From the NCBI GenBank assembly GCA_050288105.1, contig JBNKDE010000017.1, forward strand, positions 11,078-75,077: a DNA stretch of 64,000 nucleotides, in the 5' to 3' direction. Of this stretch, positions 8,790 through 17,572 are shown in pieces. The notes below the pieces were generated by a model that saw only the letters and a list, made by a program, of their open reading frames with translations, did not search any database and was not told where the DNA came from. A program made the translations under genes and the position numbers. This DNA is from JACNJF01 sp050288105. GTDB lineage: Bacteria; Pseudomonadota; Gammaproteobacteria; GCA-001735895. Positions within the stretch are counted from its first letter, which is position 1. Every line of letters starts with the position of its first letter.

Positions 8790-10628
8790 ATGCGCTTTAT
8801 TTTTTCATTGCTGATTCTTGCGCTGGGTATTCAGAACCTGTCTGCACAGGTATTGCTGGAAAAGGTGTCCAATGATCCAGGTCATTATATCGTTACGTTT
8901 ACCGGGTTGGCGGTAGAAGGGAAATTAAAAGGTAAATCAGCCTCTGATCGGCGTCAGGCAATGACCGATTTACGTCAGCAAATGGCATTGTACCTGGATA
9001 ATATTAAGGCTGATCTGTCTGATACCGATTTAGAAGTGTTACGTGAGCTATGGTTGCGACAGGCCGCCGCAATTCATCTGTCACCTGAGTATCTGACCCG
9101 CCTTGAATCCTTACCTTATGTTTTGGAAGTGAGGCCTGATCGGAAATTTCAGATTAAACCACAGGCTGATCTGGCGCTATCGGGTGAGAGCGTTGGCGAT
9201 GATATCGCGCGTATCGATATCGATACCTTATGGAGTGAAGGATATCGTGGACAGGGAGTAGTGGTTGCTATACTGGACACCGGCGTGGATTATCTGCATA
9301 AAGATTTGCGTGGTCGCTGGCGTGGTGGAAGCAATAGCTGGTTTGATCCTTATGGCGAGTTTATGACACCAGTGGATACCTATACCAGCGATGGAAAACC
9401 GCATGGAACAGGGGTAACCAGTCTGGTGCTGGGTGGTAACCTGAATGAATCTTCAGCTTATCTCGGTGTTGCTCCTGCTGCGAGCTGGATCGCTGCGCGT
9501 ATCATCAATGGAAATAGCACGACTGAAAGTGCCATCATCAGCGCGCTGGAATGGGTTCTGGATCCTGATAAGGATCCTTCAACCGATGACTTTCCAGATA
9601 TTGTGCAAAACTCCTGGGGTATGACTGGAGCATCTTTTCCGGAAGGTTCCTGCAGTAATCCCTTCCAGCAGGAGCTGGCAGTGATCGACGCAATGGGTAT
9701 AGATATTGTATTTTCTGTAGGCAATACCAGTGTTGCCAATACACCATCGAGTTTTCTCTCCCCTTCTTTTGATAAACACGTAATATCAGTGGGTGCTATT
9801 AATTCAGCAAACGATACTGTGTGGTCGAATAGCGCGCGTGGTCCGGATACCTGTAATACCCCACTTGAGATAATTCCGTCGCTGGTTGCGCCCGGCCAGA
9901 CTATTTTAATGGCCGATGAAACCTTTGGTGGTCTGAGTTCCAATCTGGACGACACTATGCGTTTGAGTGGTACCTCTTTTGCTGCTCCCATGGTGTCAGG
10001 TGCTCTGGCACTTTTACGTAGCAAGTACCAGGCTGCTGATCACAGGGACTACCGTCAATCCTTATATGATTCTACCATTCAACTAGGTCCAAACTCAGAT
10101 TATGGCCGTGGCCTGGTGCAGGCCAGTGCTGCGGCAGCCTTACTGGAAGTTGAGGCAAATAAGTCCAATCCAACCGTGACTCATCAGGTTGAAGAAGTAA
10201 ATTTCTCAAAGGCCAAATACAGCTTCGCCGAAAATACCTCTGGCACGCTCGACATTACTGTTTATCGTTCAGGTGATATAACTAATCCTGCGAACGTTCG
10301 TGTGGTGTCGAGTAACCTTTCGGCTTTTGCTGGCAGTGATTATATTGCAGTGGATGAAACGCTGGAATTTCTGGAAATGGAGAGTCAGAAAACGGTTTCC
10401 GTAACACTGATTAACGATAGCTTTGGAGAAAATACCGAGTCGTTCAAACTCGCGTTTGTCGGACCCAATTCCATTAATTTTGGTAGCAAGAATTCGGTAA
10501 CCATTTCTATTACCGACGATGATGCCGTGACAGAAGAGGATGTGATCGGTGGATCCTCTTTTGGCTTGCTGGAAATCTCTTTTCTACTGATGTTTGCAAC
10601 AGGCAGGTTGTTAATGCGATGGGTATGA
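8790..10628 (+). CDS. Secreted S8 (subtilisin-like) serine protease with Calx-beta domain and GlyGly-CTERM-like tail
   Basis: A 612-residue secreted endopeptidase. Order: signal peptide (to about residue 20, LSAQ), an I9-like propeptide (about 30-125), and a peptidase S8 domain with catalytic Asp163 (AILDTGVD), His205 (PHGTGV) and Ser396 (SGTSFAAPMVSGA). A Calx-beta-like repeat (about 470-580, SFAENTSGTLDITVYRSG ... SITDDD) follows. The extreme C-terminus is GGSSFGLLEISFLLMF followed by a basic end (GRLLMRWV). This resembles a GlyGly-CTERM signal: a Gly-rich motif, a hydrophobic helix and a basic tail. Such tails mark T2SS substrates processed by rhombosortase. Encoded inside the T2SS operon, it is the best candidate substrate. 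It overlaps the next gene by 10 bases. Confidence 0.9.
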   Translation: MRFIFSLLILALGIQNLSAQVLLEKVSNDPGHYIVTFTGLAVEGKLKGKSASDRRQAMTDLRQQMALYLDNIKADLSDTDLEVLRELWLRQAAAIHLSPEYLTRLESLPYVLEVRPDRKFQIKPQADLALSGESVGDDIARIDIDTLWSEGYRGQGVVVAILDTGVDYLHKDLRGRWRGGSNSWFDPYGEFMTPVDTYTSDGKPHGTGVTSLVLGGNLNESSAYLGVAPAASWIAARIINGNSTTESAIISALEWVLDPDKDPSTDDFPDIVQNSWGMTGASFPEGSCSNPFQQELAVIDAMGIDIVFSVGNTSVANTPSSFLSPSFDKHVISVGAINSANDTVWSNSARGPDTCNTPLEIIPSLVAPGQTILMADETFGGLSSNLDDTMRLSGTSFAAPMVSGALALLRSKYQAADHRDYRQSLYDSTIQLGPNSDYGRGLVQASAAAALLEVEANKSNPTVTHQVEEVNFSKAKYSFAENTSGTLDITVYRSGDITNPANVRVVSSNLSAFAGSDYIAVDETLEFLEMESQKTVSVTLINDSFGENTESFKLAFVGPNSINFGSKNSVTISITDDDAVTEEDVIGGSSFGLLEISFLLMFATGRLLMRWV

Positions 10629-12151
10629 GATCTTTCATATTCGTTGTGCTGTGCTGCTGGCAGGTTTCGGCGCTTGCTTCGTCGGTAGAAGGCGGCGAAG
10701 TCATTTACATGAAGGGTGTCGATAAACATGGCAACATCATTACTTCAGTGCTGAATGACCTGAGTTCAGATGTCCCGCTGGGTTGTGTTAACTGTCATCG
10801 TGAATCCGGCTTTGGTAGTTCCGAGTCCGGGAAAACTTTTCCTCCTGTTAGCTGGCGTTTCCTGGGTAAGAATCAACCAGAAGATGATTCTTCTCGTTTT
10901 TATCATATTCAGAATAAACGCAAGGCTTATACCGCTGACAGTTTTTATCGCTTAATGACGACCGGTGTGAATTCTAACGGGGAGATCGCCCACGGACTAA
11001 TGCCTAAATATGCGCTGAGCCGTGAGCAAAGTGATGATCTTATCGCCTACCTTAAGACCATTAGCATGGAAGATGATGCGGGCGTCAATGTGGATGAAAT
11101 TCGTATTGCAACTATCGTAGACAGGCGGTTACCCGAAGCAGAACGAGCGCAGCATATCGCATTTCTGGAGGGTTTATTTGAGATGAAGAATGGGTTGACG
11201 CGCGGTGAGTTAAGGCGCAAACAGAATTCACCGGTGCAGAAAATCCCGCAGTATGAATCGTTCCGTTTCTGGAAGCTGGATGTCTGGGAACTATCCGAAA
11301 ACCCGGCCGAGTGGATGCAACAACTCAGTCAGTATTATCAGCAGAATCCCGTGTTTACGATTATTCGTCCCAGAGTAAAAGACGATTATTCTAGGGTGGC
11401 CAGTTTTTGTTCAGGGCACAAAATTCCCTGTTTTTTCCCTTCTGGGGACAATCTACCCGAGGGTGACTTTTATAATTTTGTATTTCGCGATAGACCGAAA
11501 CAGTATGCGGATTACCTGAATAATAAACGCAGGGAAGTGGGTGATCGGTTGTTCTACGTCGATCAACAGGGTGAAATCCAGAAGCTCAGCAGGCAAATAC
11601 AGTCAATTCCCTATGTTGTTGATTATGATATAAAAAAACTACAATCACAGTACGCAGACTACTGCAGAAAAGACGATTATTTACTGGTCAATACTTCAGT
11701 AGATGCACTGGCTGCGCTGGAACAGTTGAGCTGTCCAGAACCGGCTAGTTTACAGCTGACTGCTATGAGTAATGATTCCACAGATTTTCAGGCGATTAAA
11801 AGTTACCAGCAGCACAAGCCAGCTTCACGACTGTGCTGGGCTACAGATTACGACAAGGTGTTGCAACGTAATTTGCGAGGAATAAGGGTCAATGCGATGG
11901 TGCAAAGATTTAATATTGAAAATCCCGATGCTGAAGAACTGGCAAAAACTTTACTGAGTTACGGCTTGCTAACCGACTCACTTCATAAGATGGCAGGTAA
12001 CTTTACTCGCATCTATATGATGGAAATCATTGAGCACATGTTGAACAGTTTTCCAAACTATACCTACTTTACATCGATTACCGGAGCGCCTTATCAACGC
12101 CATATTGTTGGGCCGTTAACTGATTACTGCCAGGCAGGTGAACGCTCATGA
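10619..12151 (+). CDS. c-type cytochrome fused to a periplasmic-binding-protein-like region
   Basis: A 510-residue exported protein. A signal peptide (to about residue 20, VSALA) is followed by a monohaem cytochrome c domain. Its haem motif CVNCH lies at residues 56-60 and a likely axial Met at residue 128 (GLMPKY), ahead of a terminal helix SDDLIAYLKTI. The remaining 370 residues, starting EIRIATIVDRRLP, look like an alpha/beta fold of the branched-chain amino-acid binding-protein type (Peripla_BP_6-like). That assignment is tentative, as I see no ligand motif. The start overlaps the protease gene by 10 bases (ATG 10619 or 10625), and gspL overlaps its end by 4 bases, so it is embedded in the T2SS operon. 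Its role is unknown. Confidence 0.75.
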   Translation: MGMRSFIFVVLCCWQVSALASSVEGGEVIYMKGVDKHGNIITSVLNDLSSDVPLGCVNCHRESGFGSSESGKTFPPVSWRFLGKNQPEDDSSRFYHIQNKRKAYTADSFYRLMTTGVNSNGEIAHGLMPKYALSREQSDDLIAYLKTISMEDDAGVNVDEIRIATIVDRRLPEAERAQHIAFLEGLFEMKNGLTRGELRRKQNSPVQKIPQYESFRFWKLDVWELSENPAEWMQQLSQYYQQNPVFTIIRPRVKDDYSRVASFCSGHKIPCFFPSGDNLPEGDFYNFVFRDRPKQYADYLNNKRREVGDRLFYVDQQGEIQKLSRQIQSIPYVVDYDIKKLQSQYADYCRKDDYLLVNTSVDALAALEQLSCPEPASLQLTAMSNDSTDFQAIKSYQQHKPASRLCWATDYDKVLQRNLRGIRVNAMVQRFNIENPDAEELAKTLLSYGLLTDSLHKMAGNFTRIYMMEIIEHMLNSFPNYTYFTSITGAPYQRHIVGPLTDYCQAGERS

Positions 12152-13668
12152 AGTTTGGTATTCTGGCCCAGGTGAATAAATATTTTAACTGGTGGACAAG
12201 CACGCTGAAATCCTGTGTGCCCCAGCAACTGGAAAACCAATTAAAGAAATATCACTCAAATGTTGAACTCATCATTCGACATCAGGGGGATGGTGTCTTC
12301 TTGCAGGACGGACAGGGTCAGGTTATTGATTCTATCTCGATGGACGCTGATGCACAGGATGCTGGCCTGGATTTTGATTTGAGTAGTGCTGATGAGGTAG
12401 AGGAAACGACACTAAATGAGAATGATACCGCCCACATTGATCTGACGGGGCAGGCTGAGATCATTCATCATGAATTCAAGAAGAAAGAAACCGATCTCTC
12501 TAGTTCTACGCTGGATCAAATAGATCTGACCGAACGTGAGGATTCCACCATTGTTTTTAACAGGGATGATAAAACGACTCGCCTGATGGGGATGGTTTCC
12601 GAAGATGATACGCTAGTGATTCAGGATGATCAGGGCACTTTGCTGAATATCAGGGCCGAAGCTGAGCAGGCGAGCGATAGTACCGTTTTATACTATAGCG
12701 ATGGTGGCAAGATTAAAGCGGTTGATCCGGCACAGGGTCTAAAGCAGGTGCAGGATGTGGATATCGGCCTGGATAGCGCTGCACGTGAAGCGAAGGAAGA
12801 TAGCTGCCTGGAATTTGATCTGGCTGCCAGTCTGTTAGAAAGGAATCCGGGGAATAAGAAATGTCTCTATCTGTTGCCCGACGACAAGGTGTTTTCGCTG
12901 GTGCTGAACTATCCGGTTGAAACACTGGAAAATATTGAGACTGTGCTGCGCTATGATCTCGAGAAGCATATCCCATTAAACTTTCAGGAAATCCGTTTCT
13001 TTTATGCACTCAATATTCAGTCTGCGCGCGCTAAGGTAGACGTGGAAGTCATCGTGCTCAAGTCCAGGGTTTACGATCATTTGGTCGCGGCGTTTGAATC
13101 TCAAACTGATCGGCTGATCATTTGCACTACGCGCCATTTTTACGAACGTTATGGAACAAAAATAAATATTTTAGGCAATCGTGCCGAGCTGAAACCGAAG
13201 TCGATGTTGAGTCTGGGAAATCTGCATACGGCCTTCAATCTAGCGTTGCTGGCTGGATTGCTGGTATTACCCTACCAGATGAGTTATCAGCAACTGGATG
13301 CCATTCAGCCAAAAACACCGCAAGAAATCAAAAAAGCAGGCGATATTGTTTCTACCATCAACCAGTTAAATGCGGAAATCGAGCTGGGAAAAAAATTGAA
13401 TACCCAGATTAATAAGGAACATCGGGTTGTCGAGCTACTCGCAATTTTGAGTGAGAATATAGGCAGGGATGCATGGATCTCACGCTTTACCTATAAAAAT
13501 GGTGAGATAAAACTGAAAGGTGAGGCAGTATCTGCGACGGCTGTATCTGACGACCTGAATGATCTGGGGATCTTTGACAGTATCAAGTTTACTTCCTCAA
13601 TCATTAAGATTCCAAACACTAACAGAGAGACATTTGAGTTAGCGCTCAAGTTGAAAGCCGATGCATAG
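12148..13668 (+). CDS. gspL: GspL/PilN-like T2SS assembly protein with acidic insertion
   Basis: A 506-residue bitopic inner-membrane protein. Residues 250-340 (NYPVETLENIETVLRYDLEK, then an IRFFYAL strand) match the cytoplasmic actin-like part of GspL. A membrane segment lies near residue 355-375 (FNLALLAGLLVLPYQM). The periplasmic end has a coiled coil and a PilN-type ferredoxin-like domain (residues 420-506, DAWISRFTYKNGEIKLKGEA). Unusually, residues about 65-230 form a long acidic, low-complexity-like stretch rich in Asp, Glu, Ser and Thr, which makes the protein about 100 residues longer than typical GspL. GspL anchors GspE to the membrane. It overlaps both neighbours. Confidence 0.8.
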   Translation: MKFGILAQVNKYFNWWTSTLKSCVPQQLENQLKKYHSNVELIIRHQGDGVFLQDGQGQVIDSISMDADAQDAGLDFDLSSADEVEETTLNENDTAHIDLTGQAEIIHHEFKKKETDLSSSTLDQIDLTEREDSTIVFNRDDKTTRLMGMVSEDDTLVIQDDQGTLLNIRAEAEQASDSTVLYYSDGGKIKAVDPAQGLKQVQDVDIGLDSAAREAKEDSCLEFDLAASLLERNPGNKKCLYLLPDDKVFSLVLNYPVETLENIETVLRYDLEKHIPLNFQEIRFFYALNIQSARAKVDVEVIVLKSRVYDHLVAAFESQTDRLIICTTRHFYERYGTKINILGNRAELKPKSMLSLGNLHTAFNLALLAGLLVLPYQMSYQQLDAIQPKTPQEIKKAGDIVSTINQLNAEIELGKKLNTQINKEHRVVELLAILSENIGRDAWISRFTYKNGEIKLKGEAVSATAVSDDLNDLGIFDSIKFTSSIIKIPNTNRETFELALKLKADA

Positions 13669-14260
13669 TCTTTTTGGAAATCAGAACCTGGATAAAGCGG
13701 TTGCGCTATCAATACTGCTAATGTTGCTGCTGCTGACCTATGTGCTGTTTTCCAGTTTTTATCTTGATGGGCTTAGAGAGATTGAATCCGAAACCGAGAT
13801 CTTACGCAAGAAAACGCAGCGGGTGGATAGTATTCTGGCGAAGGAAAAACTCTATCAAGATGAAATTCAGAAGGTTAAAAAGCAATATAAGCAATCGAAG
13901 AACTTTCTTAACAGCTCGCAACCTTCTACTGCATCTTCAGAGATTCAGAATAAGTTAAAGAGTATTATCAGCCGTAATACCCAGGCAAAGATATTAACCG
14001 TGAAGCCCTTTCCTGTAGTTCAGAATGATGGGTACAGCGAGGTTTCAGTGGAGATCCGGATGAAGGCTGTAAATCATCAGGAGATACAGAAAATGCTGTA
14101 TCTAATTGAGAATGAATTACCGCTGATTATTATTAAGGATATTGATATCACCAGAACATCGGTAGCCTATAAGTCGATTCTGGCTCAAAGCAAAGATGCC
14201 AGTGATATGAACATGACGTTCGTTGCGAGCAGTTTTTTCAGGGATGCCAGTAACTTATGA
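13661..14260 (+). CDS. gspM: GspM-like T2SS protein (T2SSM_b/PilO-like)
   Basis: A 199-residue bitopic protein. One membrane helix lies at residues about 13-33 (ALSILLMLLLLTYVLFSSFYL), followed by a coiled coil (residues 38-85). The periplasmic ferredoxin-like domain has IISRNTQAKILTVKPFP and VSVEIRMKAVNHQEIQKMLYLIE, which is typical of GspM/PilO. It overlaps gspL by 8 bases and the next gene by 4. GspM pairs with GspL in the inner-membrane platform. Confidence 0.82.
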   Translation: MHSLFGNQNLDKAVALSILLMLLLLTYVLFSSFYLDGLREIESETEILRKKTQRVDSILAKEKLYQDEIQKVKKQYKQSKNFLNSSQPSTASSEIQNKLKSIISRNTQAKILTVKPFPVVQNDGYSEVSVEIRMKAVNHQEIQKMLYLIENELPLIIIKDIDITRTSVAYKSILAQSKDASDMNMTFVASSFFRDASNL

Positions 14261-14712
14261 AATCCATTCTTTCACTTATCTTGATCATTGCTGTTGTTGC
14301 CGTGTACTTTGTTATGGGGCAAGCAACCCCGGAGCAAGGCCAGTCCGGGCGTGATTTGCAGATTAATTATGATCAGGATGGCGGCAACGTAAAACAGCTT
14401 AAGAATCTGAATGCCTACAGTGCGATCGTAGCGCGTCCCCTGTTTATTGAAGAGAGGGAGTTTGCAGAAGAGAAAAAAGTTGAAGTAGTGAGAAAACCCA
14501 AACCAGTGATAGACGATTTAAAGGTAACAGCGCTGGGTATAGCGTTAACTGGTGACGGGATCCTGGCGGTATTAAAAGATCAGAAAAACGGTAATAACCT
14601 GAGACTGCGGATAGGTGAAGAAATTTATGGGTGGCGCCTGGATGCAGTGTCGGAATCAAGTTTTACTTTTTCCAAGTCTGGTAAGGAAAAAGTAGTGGCC
14701 TTTAAAGATTAG
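14257..14712 (+). CDS. GspC/GspN/PilP-like T2SS periplasmic connector
   Basis: A 151-residue bitopic protein with an N-terminal membrane helix (residues 3-20). A segment SAIVARPLFIEERE follows, typical of the start of GspC and GspN. The C-terminal HR/PilP-like beta domain has LKVTALGIALTGDGILAVLKD and LRIGEEIYGWRLDAV. In the family this domain contacts the N0 domain of the secretin. No PDZ domain is present, so it is shorter than classic GspC; the name GspN is also used for such proteins. It overlaps gspM by 4 bases and precedes gspD by 9. Confidence 0.75.
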   Translation: MKSILSLILIIAVVAVYFVMGQATPEQGQSGRDLQINYDQDGGNVKQLKNLNAYSAIVARPLFIEEREFAEEKKVEVVRKPKPVIDDLKVTALGIALTGDGILAVLKDQKNGNNLRLRIGEEIYGWRLDAVSESSFTFSKSGKEKVVAFKD

Positions 14713-14721
14713 GGGGTAATC

Positions 14722-16815
14722 ATGGGCGATTTATATTCGAATATAATTTTTAAGCGAGTGCTTTCATTCAGCTTAATATCATTTCTAACTTTTGTCTCGG
14801 GCTGTTCATCACCCAAGGGGCCAAGTTATCAGGTTGAAGTGAATGCGCAGGGAGTCCCTGAGATCATTTCCTACGATGATAACGGGGAGCGTATACAAGA
14901 TGCGCAGAAATCCAGCTCACTGGGCGCAGTGTATCGATATGGTGATGGCAGAATTGTAAACACAGCGCCGCGGAGAGATTACACGAAAGGAAAGGGCGAG
15001 TTCAGCCTGGACTTTGTAAATATCGCTATTGAAGAGTTTATCTCTATCGTATTCACCGAGATGCTGGGTCAGAATTATATACTGGATAACACCATAAAAG
15101 GTGAGGTAACGGTGCAGACCAAGGGTAAGGTGAATGCCGATCATTTACTGTCCATCGTAGAAAGCGTGCTGGCATCCAAGAATGCCGTTATGGTGAGCAA
15201 GGATAATCATTACGAGTTCATCCCGCTGACTAAAGCAAAAAATTACTCACTAAAGCCGGAGCTGTATAGCGCGAAAAATCTACAGCCCGGGTATCGAATG
15301 GTGGTTGTTCCGGTGAATTACCTGGATCCAAACTCTCTGAAACCTATTCTTGACTCAGTTGCACCTGGCGTCACTCATTTGAAAATAGATAAAGAGCGCA
15401 GGGCCGTGATTGTGACAGGCACCACGCAGGAAATAGAAAATGTGGTGGATGCGGTACAGATATTTGATGTGAGCTGGTTAAAATCGAAATCGGTTGCTTT
15501 GCTCCCTGTTGAGAATACCGATGCTTCAGTAGTCAAAAATGAAATCACCAAGATCCTGACCAGCCAGAACAAAACCAACGAAATCGTCATCGATACCTTT
15601 GAACGCTTTAATGCCTTACTGGTGGTCGCTTCATCCAGGGCCGAGATTGATGCGGTACAGAACTGGCTCAAGGTACTGGATGTAGAGGTGGCAACAGCTG
15701 ATACCCAGTTGTATGTTTATGAGGTGCAAAACCGTAAAGCAAGTGAACTGGCCGATATGCTAAATAACATATTTGGTGATTCATCGGCGGGTATCGTGCC
15801 CGCGGTGTCTTCTGCGGCCAGTAATACCGTATCAAGCCAGGAAGTGGTAGTGAGTAATAAAGCCACTACCAGCCCTGCCGCATCTAGATCCAGAACTTCT
15901 TCCGGCTCAGGAACAGGTCTGAAGATTGTGTCTGATGAAACCAATAATGCGCTGGTGATACTGGCCAAAAAGTCTGAATACGACAGTATCAAAAAAGTTA
16001 TACATGACCTGGATACATTACCTCTGCAGGTGCTGATAGAGGTTTCAATTGTCGAAGTGACGCTTACCGATGAGCTGAGTTACGGTCTGGAGTGGTATCT
16101 CAAACACAACGGTGTCAGTAATCAGTACGACACGGAAACCACGCTGGACCTGAATTCAGGTGCTGGCATCGGTGCGATTTCACCCGGATTTTCATTCCTG
16201 CTCAGTGGTACCGGGTCGCTGGTCTCTGCGGTGTTTAATACATTAGCCGCTGAGTCCAAGCTCAATGTTATATCGACACCATCGCTGATGGCGCTGGATA
16301 ACCATACCGCAACTATTCGTGTGGGTGATCAGCAGCCAGTTCAGGTCGCGTCGGCCAAGTCTTCAAATAACGATGTTTTGACGCAGTCGATAGAATACAA
16401 GAGTACAGGTGTTCTATTATCAGTAACGCCACGGGTTAACTCTGGCGGGTTGGTGACCATGGAACTGAGCCAGGAAGTCACCGATGTCGGTAGTATTGAT
16501 GATGCAACAGGGCAGCGTAGCTTCCTTCAGCGTAATATTAATAGTACGGTAGCAGTACAAAATGGTAGAACGATTATTCTGGGTGGCCTGATTACCGAGA
16601 ATTCAATTAACGGTGAAAGTGGTATCCCGGGATTACATGATGTACCTTATGCGGGTGGACTGTTTGGGAAAACATCCAATTCTAAAATAAAAAGAGAGCT
16701 TATTGTTTTAATCACACCCAAGGTGATATTTAATCATCAAGATGCTCTGGATATTACTCAGGAGTATGCAGAGAAAATGGAGTTATTAAAATCATCTCTT
16801 GATTTTAAGCAATAA
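14722..16815 (+). CDS. gspD: T2SS outer-membrane secretin GspD (lipoprotein)
   Basis: A 697-residue secretin that forms the outer-membrane gate. AGGGGGT precedes the ATG. The signal peptide ends in a lipobox FVSG|C with Cys28, so it is a lipoprotein. The N0 domain starts near residue 92 (FSLDFVNIAIEEFISIVFTEMLGQNYILD). N1-N3 modules follow, with a Ser/Thr/Ala-rich linker around residues 365-395. The secretin core has VLIEVSIVEVTLTDELSYGLEW, VISTPSLMALDNHTATIRVGDQQPV and the final IILGGLITEN...PGLHDVPYAGGLFG...RELIVLITPKVI. This is the last structural gene of the operon. Confidence 0.95.
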   Translation: MGDLYSNIIFKRVLSFSLISFLTFVSGCSSPKGPSYQVEVNAQGVPEIISYDDNGERIQDAQKSSSLGAVYRYGDGRIVNTAPRRDYTKGKGEFSLDFVNIAIEEFISIVFTEMLGQNYILDNTIKGEVTVQTKGKVNADHLLSIVESVLASKNAVMVSKDNHYEFIPLTKAKNYSLKPELYSAKNLQPGYRMVVVPVNYLDPNSLKPILDSVAPGVTHLKIDKERRAVIVTGTTQEIENVVDAVQIFDVSWLKSKSVALLPVENTDASVVKNEITKILTSQNKTNEIVIDTFERFNALLVVASSRAEIDAVQNWLKVLDVEVATADTQLYVYEVQNRKASELADMLNNIFGDSSAGIVPAVSSAASNTVSSQEVVVSNKATTSPAASRSRTSSGSGTGLKIVSDETNNALVILAKKSEYDSIKKVIHDLDTLPLQVLIEVSIVEVTLTDELSYGLEWYLKHNGVSNQYDTETTLDLNSGAGIGAISPGFSFLLSGTGSLVSAVFNTLAAESKLNVISTPSLMALDNHTATIRVGDQQPVQVASAKSSNNDVLTQSIEYKSTGVLLSVTPRVNSGGLVTMELSQEVTDVGSIDDATGQRSFLQRNINSTVAVQNGRTIILGGLITENSINGESGIPGLHDVPYAGGLFGKTSNSKIKRELIVLITPKVIFNHQDALDITQEYAEKMELLKSSLDFKQ

Positions 16816-16835
16816 AGCGACTTAGTGGCTTTTAT

Positions 16836-17483
16836 ATGATTATTAAATCGGTTTACATCGCAGATACTGAAACCATCTTCGCAGATTGTCTGACAACGAA
16901 TCTGGAACTGACCAAGCAGTATCAGGTGATAGGGGTAAGTTCCAGTGGTTCTACCGCTTACAATGAGATTCGTCAGCAAGTACCTGATCTGGTTATCACG
17001 GATTTAAACCTGGGTGCATTAAGTGGTATTAACCTGATCCGAAAAATAAAGGCCAGCGGACTGCCTACTAAAATTATTTTGCTGTCTTCCGAAATTACGC
17101 CGCCGGTAATTCATAAAGCGTTAAGCGCAGGGGTGGATGGTATTATCCTTAAATACGACCATTACTCCCTGCTGCTTGAGGCGATCAATGTAATCCATCA
17201 GAGAAAGTTTTTAAGCCCAGGGATCTCCGACCCTCTGGTAAACAACTTCCTGAGCTTTAACAATGGCTCTGGTGATCACAATAAAGTATCCCCGCTTTCT
17301 GATCGTGAAGAGCAGGTTGCCAAGTTGATTGGGGATGGGGTGAGCAGTAAGGAAATCGCAGAAATCCTCTCAATCAGTGAGAAAACAGTCAGCAAACACC
17401 GCAGCAATATTTTTAAGAAGCTGCAGATCAAGAATACAGCGCAGCTGGTGAAGTACGTTTATGATAACAATCTGGTCGGTTAA
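16836..17483 (+). CDS. LuxR/NarL-family response regulator
   Basis: A 215-residue regulator with an N-terminal receiver domain (phosphoacceptor Asp in LVITDLNLG, near residue 54; Lys in GIILKYD) and a C-terminal LuxR-type helix-turn-helix (SPLSDREEQVAKLIGDGVSSKEIAEILSISEKTVSKHRSNIFKKL). The acidic pocket reads ADTE where NarL-type proteins have ADDH, so the second acidic residue is replaced. It starts 20 bases after gspD on the same strand and may be co-transcribed with the T2SS operon. Its cognate kinase is not evident; the kinase at 18246 is paired with the next regulator. Confidence 0.88.
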   Translation: MIIKSVYIADTETIFADCLTTNLELTKQYQVIGVSSSGSTAYNEIRQQVPDLVITDLNLGALSGINLIRKIKASGLPTKIILLSSEITPPVIHKALSAGVDGIILKYDHYSLLLEAINVIHQRKFLSPGISDPLVNNFLSFNNGSGDHNKVSPLSDREEQVAKLIGDGVSSKEIAEILSISEKTVSKHRSNIFKKLQIKNTAQLVKYVYDNNLVG

Positions 17484-17572
17484 GTAAGTCTGTATCTGGT
17501 CCGGGAGATTAGCTGAATCACGAATTTAATTTCCAGAATTCCAATGGGTGAAGTAATAGTGCTGAGTAATCA

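Noticed and set aside
9458..10024. 188-residue antisense frame in the S8 protease gene
   Set aside because: Composition is that of a mirror frame of a well-supported gene; no start signal.
2620..16815. Reading the secretion cluster as type IV pili or MSHA
   Set aside because: GspG-type major subunit, GspH-I-J-K set and lipoprotein secretin in T2SS order fit T2SS; no PilT, PilA or tip adhesin is present.
16813..16834. Hairpin AAAGC ... GCTTT after gspD
   Set aside because: Only a 5-bp outer stem with mismatches inside; too weak to call a terminator, so read-through to the LuxR-type gene is possible.
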